DNA of 64,000 nt from Microbacterium esteraromaticum (GCF_900163815.1 NZ_FUKO01000012.1:1-64000), one strand, 5' to 3'; counted from the first letter of the stretch, positions 17,487 through 25,216 are shown. Program-made: numbers and translations. Notes: generated by a model from the sequence alone, not told the origin.

Positions 17487-19841
17487 GTGACTGATGGGCA
17501 TCCGGCCGACCGCCACGACAGCATTCGCGTCGAAGGCGCGCGCGAGAACAACCTGAAGAATATCACTGTCAGCCTGCCGAAGCGCAGGCTGACAGTGTTC
17601 ACGGGAGTCTCTGGCTCGGGCAAGAGTTCGCTGGTGTTCGATACGATCGCGGCCGAGTCTCGGCGCATGATCGATGAGACGTACAGCGCGTTCGTGCAGG
17701 GGTTCATGCCCTCGGTGCCACGCCCGGATGTAGACGTGCTGGAGGGACTGACGACCGCGATTCTCGTCGATCAGGAGCGCCTCGGCGCGAACCCGCGCTC
17801 GACGGTGGGCACGGTGACGGATGCCAATGCGATGCTGCGGATTCTGTTCTCCAAGCTGGGCGAGCCCTACATCGGTGGACCGACGGCATTCTCGTTCAAT
17901 ATCCCCACGCAGAAGGCGAGCGGGGTGATGACCGGGCCCAAAGGCGAGAAGAAGATCGTCAAGGATGCGATCTACCTCGGCGGCATGTGCCCGCGGTGCG
18001 AGGGGAGGGGAGCGGTGTCGGACATCGATCTCGCGCGGGTCGTCGATCAGTCGAAGTCGCTCGAAGCTGGCGCGATCATGGTGCCGGGTTACACGGCAGA
18101 TGGGTGGATGGTCAGACAATTCGCCGAGTCCGGGTTCTATCCCGCCGATAAGCCGGTCGAAGCGTTCACCGACAAGCAGCGGCAGCTGTTTCTGTACGGC
18201 GAGGTCACCAAGGTCAAGATCAACGGCATCAACATCACCTATGAGGGACTGATCCCGAAGATCACGAAGTCGATGCTGTCGAAGGATGTCGACGCGCTGC
18301 AACCGCACGTCCGTGCCTTCGTCGAGCGGGTTGCGACGTTCGCCACGTGCCCGGAATGCGAGGGCACGCGGCTCACCGAGGGCGCTCGGGCATCGAAGAT
18401 CGACGGGATCAGCACCGCCGACGCGTGCCGGATGCAGGTGACGGAGCTGGCTGACTGGGTTCGTGGCCTCGACCTGAATGGCGCGGGCCCGTTGCTGGAT
18501 GCGCTGCGCGCCAACCTGGATTCGTTCGTCACTCTCGGCTTGGGCGATCTCAGTCTTGAGCGTCCGTCCGGCACGCTATCCGGGGGAGAGGCGCAGCGAA
18601 TCAAGCTGCTGCGCCATCTCGGCTCATCGCTCACCGACGTCACGTACATCTTCGATGAGCCGACGATCGGACTGCATCCGCACGACATCGAGCGCATGAA
18701 TGCGCTCTTGCTGCAATTGCGCTACAAGGGCAATACCGTGCTCGTCGTCGAGCACAAGCCGGAGACGATCGCGATCGCCGATCAGGTGGTGGACCTGGGC
18801 CCTGGCGCAGGCAGCGCCGGCGGAGAGATCTGTTTCCAAGGGACCGTCGACGCCCTCACGAAGAGCGATACGCTCACCGGCCGACACCTGCACGACCGCG
18901 CCACGCTGAAGGATGCTGTGCGAGAGCGCACCGGCGCGATCGCGGTGCGGGGCGCTGACGCGAACAATCTGCAGGATGTGGACGTCGACGTCCCGACCGG
19001 GGTGCTCACCGTCGTCACGGGCGTTGCGGGATCAGGCAAGAGCTCGCTGGTGCACGGTTCGATCTCGCCGTTGCCTGATGTCGTGTCGATCGATCAGACC
19101 GCGATCCGCGGTTCACGGCGCAGCAATCCGGCCACCTACACCGGGTTGCTGGAGCCCATCCGCAAAGCGTTCGCGAAGGCGAATGGTGTGAAGCCGGCGC
19201 TGTTCGGTGCGAACTCCGAGGGCGCGTGCCCGTCCTGCAAGGGGTCTGGGGTGATCGTCACCGAGCTCGGCTTCATGGACACGATCGAGACGCTGTGCGA
19301 GGACTGCGGAGGCAAGCGTTTCCAGGCCGATGTGCTCGTCTACAAGCTCGGTGGGCTCGACATCACCGAGGTGCTCGACCTACCGGTCTCCGATGCGCTC
19401 GCATTCTTCAGCGATGGCGAAGCGCGGATTCCCACGGCTGCTGCCATCTTGAGCCGCCTGGACGATGTCGGGCTCGGCTATCTCGCCCTCGGGCAACCAC
19501 TGTCGACGCTGTCCGGTGGGGAGCGGCAGCGCATCAAGCTCGCGATCCAGATGGGGGAGAAGGCGGGCACCTATGTGCTCGACGAACCGACGACGGGGCT
19601 GCACCTCGCCGACGTCGAAAACCTTCTCAGGCTGCTGGATCGCCTCGTCGACACGGGCAAGACGGTCATCGTCATCGAGCACCATCAGGCGGTGATGGCA
19701 CATGCCGACTGGATCATCGACATCGGGCCAGGGGCAGGTCACGACGGCGGACGTGTCGTTTTCGAGGGAACGCCGGCGGACCTCGTCGCAGACGGCTCGA
19801 CCCTCACCGGCAAGCATCTTGCGGCGTACGTCGGAGCGTGA
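17487..19841 (+). CDS. UvrA-family ABC ATPase (UvrA paralogue)
   Basis: A 784-residue protein with two ABC ATPase halves. Walker A motifs are GVSGSGKSS (about 40-48) and GVAGSGKSS (about 511-519). Signatures are LSGGEAQRIKLL and LSGGERQRIKLA, with Walker B DEPTIGLHP and DEPTTGLH. Zinc-type CxxC pairs occur at CPRC, CPEC, CPSC and CEDC. It is about 150-180 residues shorter than repair UvrA, which fits a UvrA2-like paralogue lacking the UvrB-binding insertion. Such paralogues are linked to resistance to DNA-intercalating drugs, which is inference. GAGGGA precedes the GTG start. Confidence 0.88.
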   Translation: MTDGHPADRHDSIRVEGARENNLKNITVSLPKRRLTVFTGVSGSGKSSLVFDTIAAESRRMIDETYSAFVQGFMPSVPRPDVDVLEGLTTAILVDQERLGANPRSTVGTVTDANAMLRILFSKLGEPYIGGPTAFSFNIPTQKASGVMTGPKGEKKIVKDAIYLGGMCPRCEGRGAVSDIDLARVVDQSKSLEAGAIMVPGYTADGWMVRQFAESGFYPADKPVEAFTDKQRQLFLYGEVTKVKINGINITYEGLIPKITKSMLSKDVDALQPHVRAFVERVATFATCPECEGTRLTEGARASKIDGISTADACRMQVTELADWVRGLDLNGAGPLLDALRANLDSFVTLGLGDLSLERPSGTLSGGEAQRIKLLRHLGSSLTDVTYIFDEPTIGLHPHDIERMNALLLQLRYKGNTVLVVEHKPETIAIADQVVDLGPGAGSAGGEICFQGTVDALTKSDTLTGRHLHDRATLKDAVRERTGAIAVRGADANNLQDVDVDVPTGVLTVVTGVAGSGKSSLVHGSISPLPDVVSIDQTAIRGSRRSNPATYTGLLEPIRKAFAKANGVKPALFGANSEGACPSCKGSGVIVTELGFMDTIETLCEDCGGKRFQADVLVYKLGGLDITEVLDLPVSDALAFFSDGEARIPTAAAILSRLDDVGLGYLALGQPLSTLSGGERQRIKLAIQMGEKAGTYVLDEPTTGLHLADVENLLRLLDRLVDTGKTVIVIEHHQAVMAHADWIIDIGPGAGHDGGRVVFEGTPADLVADGSTLTGKHLAAYVGA

Positions 19842-19883
19842 GGATGCACGACCAGGACGACATCGATGCGGATTTCTCAGGCC

Positions 19884-20174
19884 GATTCCTGGTGCACCCA
19901 CGCCGGTCACCGAACTCGGTCTTCTACGGTCGATGCTGACAGAAGCGGTCGTGGGCCGTGCTCTCAGCTCTTCCGAGGCGCTGGCACAGGTGCAGACCTT
20001 CCGAGATGCCCCGGGCTGGTCATGGCTTGCGGATGACGTATCGCCGGCGGCATGCCAGATCTGCATCTGGTGAACATCGCAGCGGTGAACGGGTGCGCGC
20101 TGGTGACATTCGATGCGCGCATCCGCCAGCTGCTCCGTCCCGACGAACGGCATTTGGTCAAACTCTGGAGCTGA
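19884..20174 (+). pseudogene. Remnant of a VapC-type PIN-domain toxin gene
   Basis: Two pieces of one PIN-domain protein lie in different frames. The first (ending at the 20073 stop) reads GAPTPVTELGLLR and LAQVQTFRDAPGWSWLADD, typical of the middle of a VapC toxin. The second, from about 20057, reads DLHLVNIAAVNGCALVTFDA and ends at TGA 20172-20174, the usual VapC C-terminus with its DxHL and TFD motifs. The N-terminal PIN domain and part of the middle are missing. No antitoxin gene remains for it. Confidence 0.7.
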
Positions 20175-20224
20175 CAGCATCGCGGCAATAGGGTCAGCGA
20201 TAAGCGCTCGGATCGCATTGTGGC

Positions 20225-20230
20225 TATAAT
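20225..20230 (+). promoter_or_regulatory. TATAAT -10 box of vapBC
   Basis: Exact consensus -10 hexamer, rare in this GC-rich sequence, 37 bp before the vapB ATG. No good -35 hexamer is seen 16-18 bp upstream. Confidence 0.55.
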
Positions 20231-20245
20231 CAAGGTAGATAACAC

Positions 20246-20256
20246 GCCATAATGGC
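20246..20256. promoter_or_regulatory. Possible VapBC autoregulatory operator
   Basis: GCCATAATGGC is an inverted repeat (arms GCCAT/ATGGC, one central base) between the TATAAT box and the vapB start. Toxin-antitoxin complexes commonly bind such palindromes in their own promoter. This role is inferred. Confidence 0.4.
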
Positions 20257-20266
20257 TGGGGGAGTG

Positions 20267-20527
20267 ATGAACGTAGGCATTCGGGAGCTGCGCGACGGAC
20301 TCAGCAAGTATGTTGCGGCCGCACGCGAAGGCGAGGAGGTCGTGGTCACGGATCACGGCAAAGCAGTAGCTCGCCTGGTGGCCTACGACGCGCCCAGCGC
20401 ACTGGAACGACTGATCGCTGAGGGCCTGGTGACACCGGCGGGACGCTATGGGGAGTCAAGACTCGAACCGGTGAAGGTCGGTGAAGGCGTACTAGTCAGC
20501 GATCTGATCACAGAACAACGCAGATGA
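20267..20527 (+). CDS. vapB: Antitoxin, Phd/YefM (VapB) family
   Basis: An 86-residue antitoxin. The N-terminus MNVGIRELRDGLSKYV followed by VVTDHGKAVARLV is the typical Phd/YefM DNA-binding fold. The C-terminal part would bind and neutralise the toxin. The start ATG at 20267 is chosen for GGGGGAG just upstream; an in-frame ATG at 20252 lies before that site. It overlaps vapC by 4 bp (ATGA). The pair is probably autoregulated through the palindrome at its promoter. Confidence 0.9.
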   Translation: MNVGIRELRDGLSKYVAAAREGEEVVVTDHGKAVARLVAYDAPSALERLIAEGLVTPAGRYGESRLEPVKVGEGVLVSDLITEQRR

Positions 20528-20949
20528 TCGTTTATCTGGATACATCGGCACTGGTTCCGCTCCTTATCGCCGAACCGACTACGTCACGCTGCGCACGTCT
20601 GTGGGATGGAGCCAGTGCGAAGTTGTCTTCCCGGGTGACCTACGTCGAGGCGTCTGCGGCGCTGGCGTCTGCCGTTCGCGCACATCGAATCGATGCAGAT
20701 GAGCATGAAGCTGCCCTCACGGTGCTCGCTGACCTCTGGCAGGAGATTTCCGCAGTCGAGGTTGATGAGACCTTGATGCGGACAGCCGCATCGCTCGCGC
20801 GCACTGACGCGCTTCGCGGCTATGACGCTATTCAGTGCGCGAGCGCGTTGAGGCTTGCAGGCCTGGATGTCGTTGCAGTGTCCGGTGACAATGTCCTCTG
20901 CGAATCGTGGCATCGTCACGGGCTCCACGTCGTCAACACCAATGGATGA
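20524..20949 (+). CDS. vapC: PIN-domain ribonuclease toxin VapC
   Basis: A 141-residue PIN-domain toxin, expected to be a Mg-dependent endoribonuclease held inactive by VapB. The acidic active-site residues are all present: D6 (YLDTSAL), E42 (YVEASAA), D101 (YDAIQCASA) and D122 (VSGDNVL). It therefore looks functional, unlike the decayed PIN gene 350 bp upstream. It is coupled to vapB by a 4-bp overlap. Its stop lies 13 bp before the candidate dif site. Confidence 0.92.
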   Translation: MIVYLDTSALVPLLIAEPTTSRCARLWDGASAKLSSRVTYVEASAALASAVRAHRIDADEHEAALTVLADLWQEISAVEVDETLMRTAASLARTDALRGYDAIQCASALRLAGLDVVAVSGDNVLCESWHRHGLHVVNTNG

Positions 20950-20962
20950 CCTCCTGTGAGGA

Positions 20963-20990
20963 ATAACCGATAATGCACATTATGTCAGAT
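20963..20990 (+). other. dif: Candidate chromosomal dif site (XerC/XerD recombination)
   Basis: A 28-bp site with the layout of dif. An 11-base XerC-type arm ATAACCGATAA is followed by a six-base centre TGCACA and an 11-base XerD-type arm TTATGTCAGAT. The E. coli XerD arm TTATGTTAAAT matches at 9 of 11 positions, and the XerC arms share the GATAA/CATAA core. dif is where XerCD resolve chromosome dimers at the replication terminus. Gene orientation reverses here. It lies in an intergenic stretch between vapC and a broken small gene. Confidence 0.75.
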
Positions 20991-21113
20991 TACTGGAAGA
21001 CGATTGGCATGATCTACACGTCCCTCGAGGTGATGCGCCGGTGCGTTGCTGGTGAAATCCCGTCGTAACGTCGGTCGCCGGGTTATCGACTGTGAATTCG
21101 TGAGGGACGAGAC

Positions 21114-21589
21114 ATGAAGAAGCGAACGATGATCGTCGGCGCACTCGTCGCCACGGCCGGCATGGGACAGTCGGCGGGCTGGCCGCGTTCGGCGGAGCAT
21201 TCAACAACCCCGAAGCAGGACCTCTGCCCGAGGGTGTGAAAGTCGTCACGCAACAGGTGTACGACGAGGCATACGCGAATTTCGAGGCGTGCATGAATCA
21301 GGGCGGTGCCGAACTCTCCGTCAAGCGCGACGTCGGCGGCGTGCGCCAGTTCTCCTACCTCGCCGAAGCGAAGCCTGTGTATGACAAGTGCTATGTCGAT
21401 TTTGCGCCCGTCGACTTCCAATGGCAGCTTTCCAAGTCGTACGACTCCGAAACGTTCGTCAAGTACCGCGAGTGCCTGACGGCCGCCGGTATCGAGCCGG
21501 GCAAGGACGCTGACGCCGTTCTGGCACAGGTCGAGGATAGCGGCCTCGACGTTCAGAAGTGCTTCGGGGACGACGAAGCGAACGGGTGA
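21114..21589 (+). pseudogene. Small exported protein gene with a one-base frameshift
   Basis: The ATG at 21114, with GAGGGA upstream, opens a signal- or anchor-like segment (MKKRTMIVGALVATAGM). After codon 17 the coding continues in another frame (GTVGGLAAFGGAFNN from 21164) into the Cys-containing domain that runs to 21589. Loss of one G from a G run near 21164-21167 would explain it. The domain has four Cys (in EACMNQ, DKCYVD, RECLTA, QKCFGD) and no recognised family. If the shift is a sequencing error, this is an intact ~158-residue membrane-anchored or secreted protein. Otherwise translation could only restart at GTG 21236. Confidence 0.65.
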
Positions 21590-21594
21590 GCTGA

Positions 21595-21804
21595 CACCAC
21601 GAGCTCACGCGGGCGGCGAGCCGTGGGTCCGTCCACCCGCAGCATGCGGCGGAGCAATTCGGATGCATCCCGGCATCCGCTCTGCATGGTCAGCCGTTCG
21701 TCGCGGGGCGCACCGTCACGTTCGATCACCTGCGCCGTCGCCTCGACGACGAGGCCGTCGAGCAGACGCTGCACGAATCCCAACCGCTCGAGGAAGGACG
21801 GCAT
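21595..21804 (-). pseudogene. Remnant resembling the N-terminal part of a DUF222/HNH protein
   Basis: On the minus strand from ATG 21804 the reading LGFVQRLLDGLVVEATAQ, then RLTMQSGCRDASELLRRML, resembles the start of actinobacterial DUF222 (13E12-type) HNH-endonuclease proteins. These have helical segments of this kind ending in CRxxxELL. Reading ends after about 80 codons, with no HNH part. The IS110 element begins about 35 bp upstream of its start. Identification is tentative. Confidence 0.4.
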
Positions 21805-21844
21805 CCCCTCGTTACTTTCTTCGTAGCCGTTCAGGAGTCATTCT

Positions 21845-22044
21845 TGGAGGGTGTTGGCCTGCCGGGCCCGGCATGATTGTTGCCCCCAGTCGTTGATGAT
21901 CCGGGGGGTGTTGTCACCGGGTCCGGTTCGGCAGTGAGTGATCGCTGATAGGGGCTGGACCCAGCGGATGCTGAGGCCGTTCGTAACGTGGATGCCGAGA
22001 CTCACCGCCCTGGTTCAGGCCACGTCTCACGGACGGAGAAGCAG
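21845..22044 (+). ncRNA. Candidate IS110 bridge RNA locus
   Basis: The non-coding stretch between the element's left end and the transposase start has the size and place of the bridge RNA known from the IS110 group. It can form hairpins: a perfect palindrome TGCCGGGCCCGGCA at 21860-21873, CCCCC/GGGGG pairing flanking 21891-21902, and GCTGG/CCAGC at 21954-21965. The heptamer GGTGTTG occurs twice (near 21850 and 21907). Target and donor loops could not be assigned. Confidence 0.45.
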
Positions 22045-23256
22045 GTGACAATCGAACGATACGAACAAGTCGATGTCTTCATCGGTGTCGACGTCGGCAA
22101 GGGCGAACACCACGCCGTTGCCCTGGACCGGAGCGGAGCGGTGCTCTATGACAAGGCACTCCCGAATGACGAGGCGCGACTACGCACGGTCATTGGCAGC
22201 CTGAAACGACATGGCCTGGTGCTCTTCGTCGTGGATCAGCCCGCGACGATAGGCGCCCTTCCGATTGCGGTCGCTCAGGCGGAGGCCGTGTTAGTGGGGT
22301 ATCTCCCCGGCCTCGCGATGCGCCGCATCGCAGACCTGCACGCGGGCGAAGCGAAGACCGACGCTCGGGACGCGGCGATCATCGCGCAAGCCGCCCGCAC
22401 ACTCCCTCACGCACTGCGGTCAATACAACTCGCCGACGAACAGGTCGCTGAGCTCTCCATGCTCTGCGGTTTCGATGACGACCTTGTCGGGCAGGCCACC
22501 GCGACGAGCAACCGGATCCGCGGGCTTCTCACGCAGATCCACCCTGCCCTGGAGCGGGTCCTCGGCCCGCATCTGGATCATCCGGCCGTGCTGGACTTGT
22601 TGCAGCGTTATCCGTCTCCGGCCACGATGAAGGCCGCGGGAGCGACCCGGCTCGGCAACCGGCTGGTCAAGCTCGCACCCCGCATGGGACGCCACCTCGC
22701 GGAGCAGATCATCGCGGCTTTGAGCGAGCAGACGGTCGTCGTGGTCGGCACCAACGCCGCCGCGCTCGTTCTGCCGCGCCTCGCGGAACAGCTCGCAGGT
22801 CTGCGCCGGCAACGGGCCGAGATCGCCGTTGAGGTCGAACGTCTCGTGGAGGCGCACCCTCTTCAGCCCGTCCTGACGAGCATGCCCGGAGTCGGCGTCA
22901 GGACCGCAGCCAGGCTCCTCACCGAGATCTCCGGCAAAGACTTCGCCACCGCCGGCCACCTCGCCGCCTACGCCGGGCTCGCACCGGTCACGCGAAGATC
23001 TGGTTCATCGATCCGCGGCGAGCACCCCTCCAGGCGCGGGAACAAGATCCTCAAACGAACACTGTTTCTCTCCGCCTTCGCAGCGCTCCGCGACCCGATC
23101 TCGCGCGCCTACTACGACCGCAAGATCGCCCAAGGCAAACGCCACAACCAAGCCCTCATCGCCCTCGCACGGCGCCGATGCGACGTCCTCTACGCCATGC
23201 TCCGCGACGGCACCCTCTACGAATCACGAGCCACGACGCCCGCCTTCGCGGCTTGA
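22045..23256 (+). CDS. IS110-family transposase (DEDD recombinase)
   Basis: A 403-residue recombinase. The N-terminal RuvC-like DEDD domain begins FIGVDVGKGEHHAV (D16) and includes KTDARDAAIIAQAAR. After a coiled-coil region, the C-terminal Transposase_20 domain has MPGVGVRTAARLLTEI, the AAYAGLAP segment, the catalytic-Ser region (SGSSIRG) and RRGNKILKRTLF. The protein is full length with no internal stop, so the element may be active. The GTG at 22045 is chosen for the GGAG eight bases upstream and the family's usual length. TTGACA overlaps its stop codon. Confidence 0.93.
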   Translation: MTIERYEQVDVFIGVDVGKGEHHAVALDRSGAVLYDKALPNDEARLRTVIGSLKRHGLVLFVVDQPATIGALPIAVAQAEAVLVGYLPGLAMRRIADLHAGEAKTDARDAAIIAQAARTLPHALRSIQLADEQVAELSMLCGFDDDLVGQATATSNRIRGLLTQIHPALERVLGPHLDHPAVLDLLQRYPSPATMKAAGATRLGNRLVKLAPRMGRHLAEQIIAALSEQTVVVVGTNAAALVLPRLAEQLAGLRRQRAEIAVEVERLVEAHPLQPVLTSMPGVGVRTAARLLTEISGKDFATAGHLAAYAGLAPVTRRSGSSIRGEHPSRRGNKILKRTLFLSAFAALRDPISRAYYDRKIAQGKRHNQALIALARRRCDVLYAMLRDGTLYESRATTPAFAA

Positions 23257-23258
23257 CA
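23253..23258 (+). promoter_or_regulatory. TTGACA box at the right end of the IS110 element
   Basis: Exact -35 consensus overlapping the transposase TGA. In IS110 elements the joined right-left ends of the circular form create a promoter that drives the bridge RNA. This box would supply its -35 part, and the -10 would come from the left end. This role is inferred. Confidence 0.4.
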
Positions 23259-23471
23259 AACGACATAGGGGCACCCCCCTCGCTGTGCGCGAGCAGTGTG
23301 CCTCTGATACTGGCGAAGGCCAGGTCATAACCGATATGCGGACAGTGGACAAGTCGACAGGAACCCGAAGTGTGCAGACCGAATGTCTTCCCGCCGCCGC
23401 ACATCCACAACCCATTTCGCCTGAACGTCGCAGTTATTACGTTCGTCGCCCGTCTCCCCTACGGTAAAGAC

Positions 23472-23813
23472 ATGACCAAGTACCTGATCTCGTTCCCGAG
23501 CGCTGCGATGACATTCTCCGACGAGGAACTGCTGGCTGTGGCCGAGGCCGCACGGGCCGTCGTGCAGGAGGCGAAGGAGGCTGGTGTATGGATCTTCAAC
23601 GGTGGCATCGACGAGCTGCTGCCACCGGCGCGCGTCGATGCGGAACGCAACATCACGCAGGGCACGTACTCGCAGACCGCGCAGATGGAAGGCGGGTATA
23701 CCGTGCTCGAGCTGCCCACCTACGACGATGCACTGGACTGGGCCGCGAAGATCGCTGCGGCATGCCGGTGCGCGCAGGAAGTTCGCGCATTCCAGGAGGA
23801 TTCCACCAGCTGA
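23472..23813 (+). CDS. YCII/DGPF-domain protein
   Basis: A 113-residue protein of the YCII-related (DGPF) superfamily of small alpha/beta proteins. It has MTKYLISFPSAAMTF at the start, the GGIDELLPP segment, and GGYTVLELPTYDDALDWAAK near the end. Function is not known; related domains occur beside sigma factors or in small enzymes, but neither is present here. The ribosome site is weak (GGTAA). The stretch from the IS110 stop to this gene (23257-23471) holds no gene I can support. The MFS gene follows by 55 bp. Confidence 0.75.
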   Translation: MTKYLISFPSAAMTFSDEELLAVAEAARAVVQEAKEAGVWIFNGGIDELLPPARVDAERNITQGTYSQTAQMEGGYTVLELPTYDDALDWAAKIAAACRCAQEVRAFQEDSTS

Positions 23814-23868
23814 ACCGTCCACAGTCATCGACGGCAGGGATGCCGGCCGCGCCGACTACTCTGGGAAA

Positions 23869-25197
23869 GTGACCGCCACTCCCCTGCTCCGTGAGGCACC
23901 GGGATGGCGTTCCTGGCTGATCTGGGGCGTCGCCGTCGCTGCGTATGTGCTCGCGATCACCAACCGCAGTTCGCTGAGTTCCGTTGGCGTGGATGCTGCC
24001 GAGCGCTTCCACGCGGATGCCGCCACACTGTCGCTCTTCGCCGTGGTGCAGCTCGCCGTCTATGGCGGCATGCAGATCCCGATCGGAGTACTGCTCGACC
24101 GCTACGGCTCCCGCCCGATCATGGTCATCGGCATGCTTCTGATGGCAGCTGGCCAGTTCGTGATGGCGGTCTCCCCCAGCATCGGCATCGCCCTCATCGC
24201 ACGCGTGCTGCTCGGCGCCGGAGACGCCGCTATCTTCCCCGCGGTGCTGCGACTGGTCGCCACATGGTTCCCCGCGCAGCGTGGACCGATCATGGTGCAG
24301 ATGACCGGCTTGGTCGGTCAGTCCGGCCAACTTGTTGCCCTGCTCCCCCTGGCCGCGCTCCTGCATGCCACGACTTGGACGATCACCTTCGGCAGCATCG
24401 CAGGCCTCGGCCTGCTGTTCGCGGTGCTCGTCTGGGCGATCATCCGCAATCACCCACCCGAGCGCGCAGCCGACGTTACCGTCAACACCGAGACCGGTGT
24501 GATCCAGGTCATCACGTCGGCCATCGACACGGGCGTCGGCATCCGAGCTGCCTGGGCGCACCCGGGCACGCGACTCGCCTTCTGGTCGCATTTCACCACC
24601 CCGTTCGCCGGCACCGCTCTGCTGCTGCTGTGGGGAATGCCCTTTCTCACTGCTGGCGAAGGTCTGTCCCCCACCGCAGCGGCGGGCCTGCTGTCGCTGA
24701 ACGTGGTCGTCGCCATGGTCCTCAGCCCGATACTCGGCATCCTCTCTCGCCGTATCCCTACGCGCCGTTCCCTGGCGCTGGTGCTGCCCAGCGTCGGTGT
24801 GCAGGTGCTCGCATGGCTCGCGGTCGCGTTCTGGCCAGGGCCCGCGCCCTTCTGGCTGCTCGTGGTGCTCGTCGTCTGCCTGGCCGCGGGCGGCCCGGCA
24901 TCCATGGTCGCGTTCGACCACGCCCGCACCCACAACCCGGCGCACCGCCTCAGCACCGCAACCGGCGTCACCAACTCCGGCGGCTTCCTCGCCGCGCTCA
25001 CCGCCATCTTCCTCATCGGACTCACGCTCGACCTGCAGGGCGCCGGCACGCCCGACACATACTCGCTCGATGCCTTTCGCCTCGCCTTCCTCACCCAGGT
25101 GCCGTTGTGGGCGCTCGGAATCACGTTCATCATCTACGAGCGCAAGAACACCCGCATCCGCATGGGCCTCGACCCGGAACGACGTCGACACCGCTAA
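23869..25197 (+). CDS. Major facilitator superfamily transporter
   Basis: A 442-residue inner-membrane transporter with about 12 hydrophobic helices and a central loop at roughly 205-230. The motif A-like loop GVLLDRYGSRPIMVIG lies between helices 2 and 3. The N-terminus (LIWGVAVAAYVLAITNRSS) resembles nitrate/cyanate-type MFS carriers. The substrate is unknown. The GTG at 23869 is chosen because the protein then begins about 15 residues before helix 1. TACTCT eight bases upstream could be a -10 box of a leaderless mRNA. It is convergent with the SUMF1-domain gene. Confidence 0.85.
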   Translation: MTATPLLREAPGWRSWLIWGVAVAAYVLAITNRSSLSSVGVDAAERFHADAATLSLFAVVQLAVYGGMQIPIGVLLDRYGSRPIMVIGMLLMAAGQFVMAVSPSIGIALIARVLLGAGDAAIFPAVLRLVATWFPAQRGPIMVQMTGLVGQSGQLVALLPLAALLHATTWTITFGSIAGLGLLFAVLVWAIIRNHPPERAADVTVNTETGVIQVITSAIDTGVGIRAAWAHPGTRLAFWSHFTTPFAGTALLLLWGMPFLTAGEGLSPTAAAGLLSLNVVVAMVLSPILGILSRRIPTRRSLALVLPSVGVQVLAWLAVAFWPGPAPFWLLVVLVVCLAAGGPASMVAFDHARTHNPAHRLSTATGVTNSGGFLAALTAIFLIGLTLDLQGAGTPDTYSLDAFRLAFLTQVPLWALGITFIIYERKNTRIRMGLDPERRRHR

Positions 25198-25216
25198 GAC
25201 CTATCGGCGGATGCTG

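Larger units (their letters stand above)
21840..23275 (+). mobile_element. IS110-family insertion sequence
   Basis: A single-gene element with a ~200-bp non-coding left segment (about 21840-22044), a 403-residue IS110-type transposase and a very short right end. IS110 elements lack terminal inverted repeats and move through a circular form with guidance by a bridge RNA. The exact ends cannot be fixed from one copy. The left limit is set just after the DUF222-like remnant, and the right limit just after the transposase stop. Confidence 0.75.

Noticed and set aside
19845..19939. A 31-codon frame after the UvrA-like gene (MHDQDDIDADFSGRF)
   Set aside because: No motif or usable ribosome site. 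It overlaps the vapC remnant in another frame and is probably decayed sequence.
20200..20266. A second Xer-type site that would make vapBC a pdif-flanked module
   Set aside because: ATAA occurs at several points, but none is followed six bases later by a TTATG-type arm.
20974..21068. A 31-codon frame starting inside the dif candidate
   Set aside because: No ribosome site, no similarity recognised, and its start lies in the recombination core.
23653..25191. A 512-codon minus-strand frame over the MFS gene
   Set aside because: The MFS protein has clear membrane helices and a motif A loop. The opposite frame is a polar low-complexity shadow.
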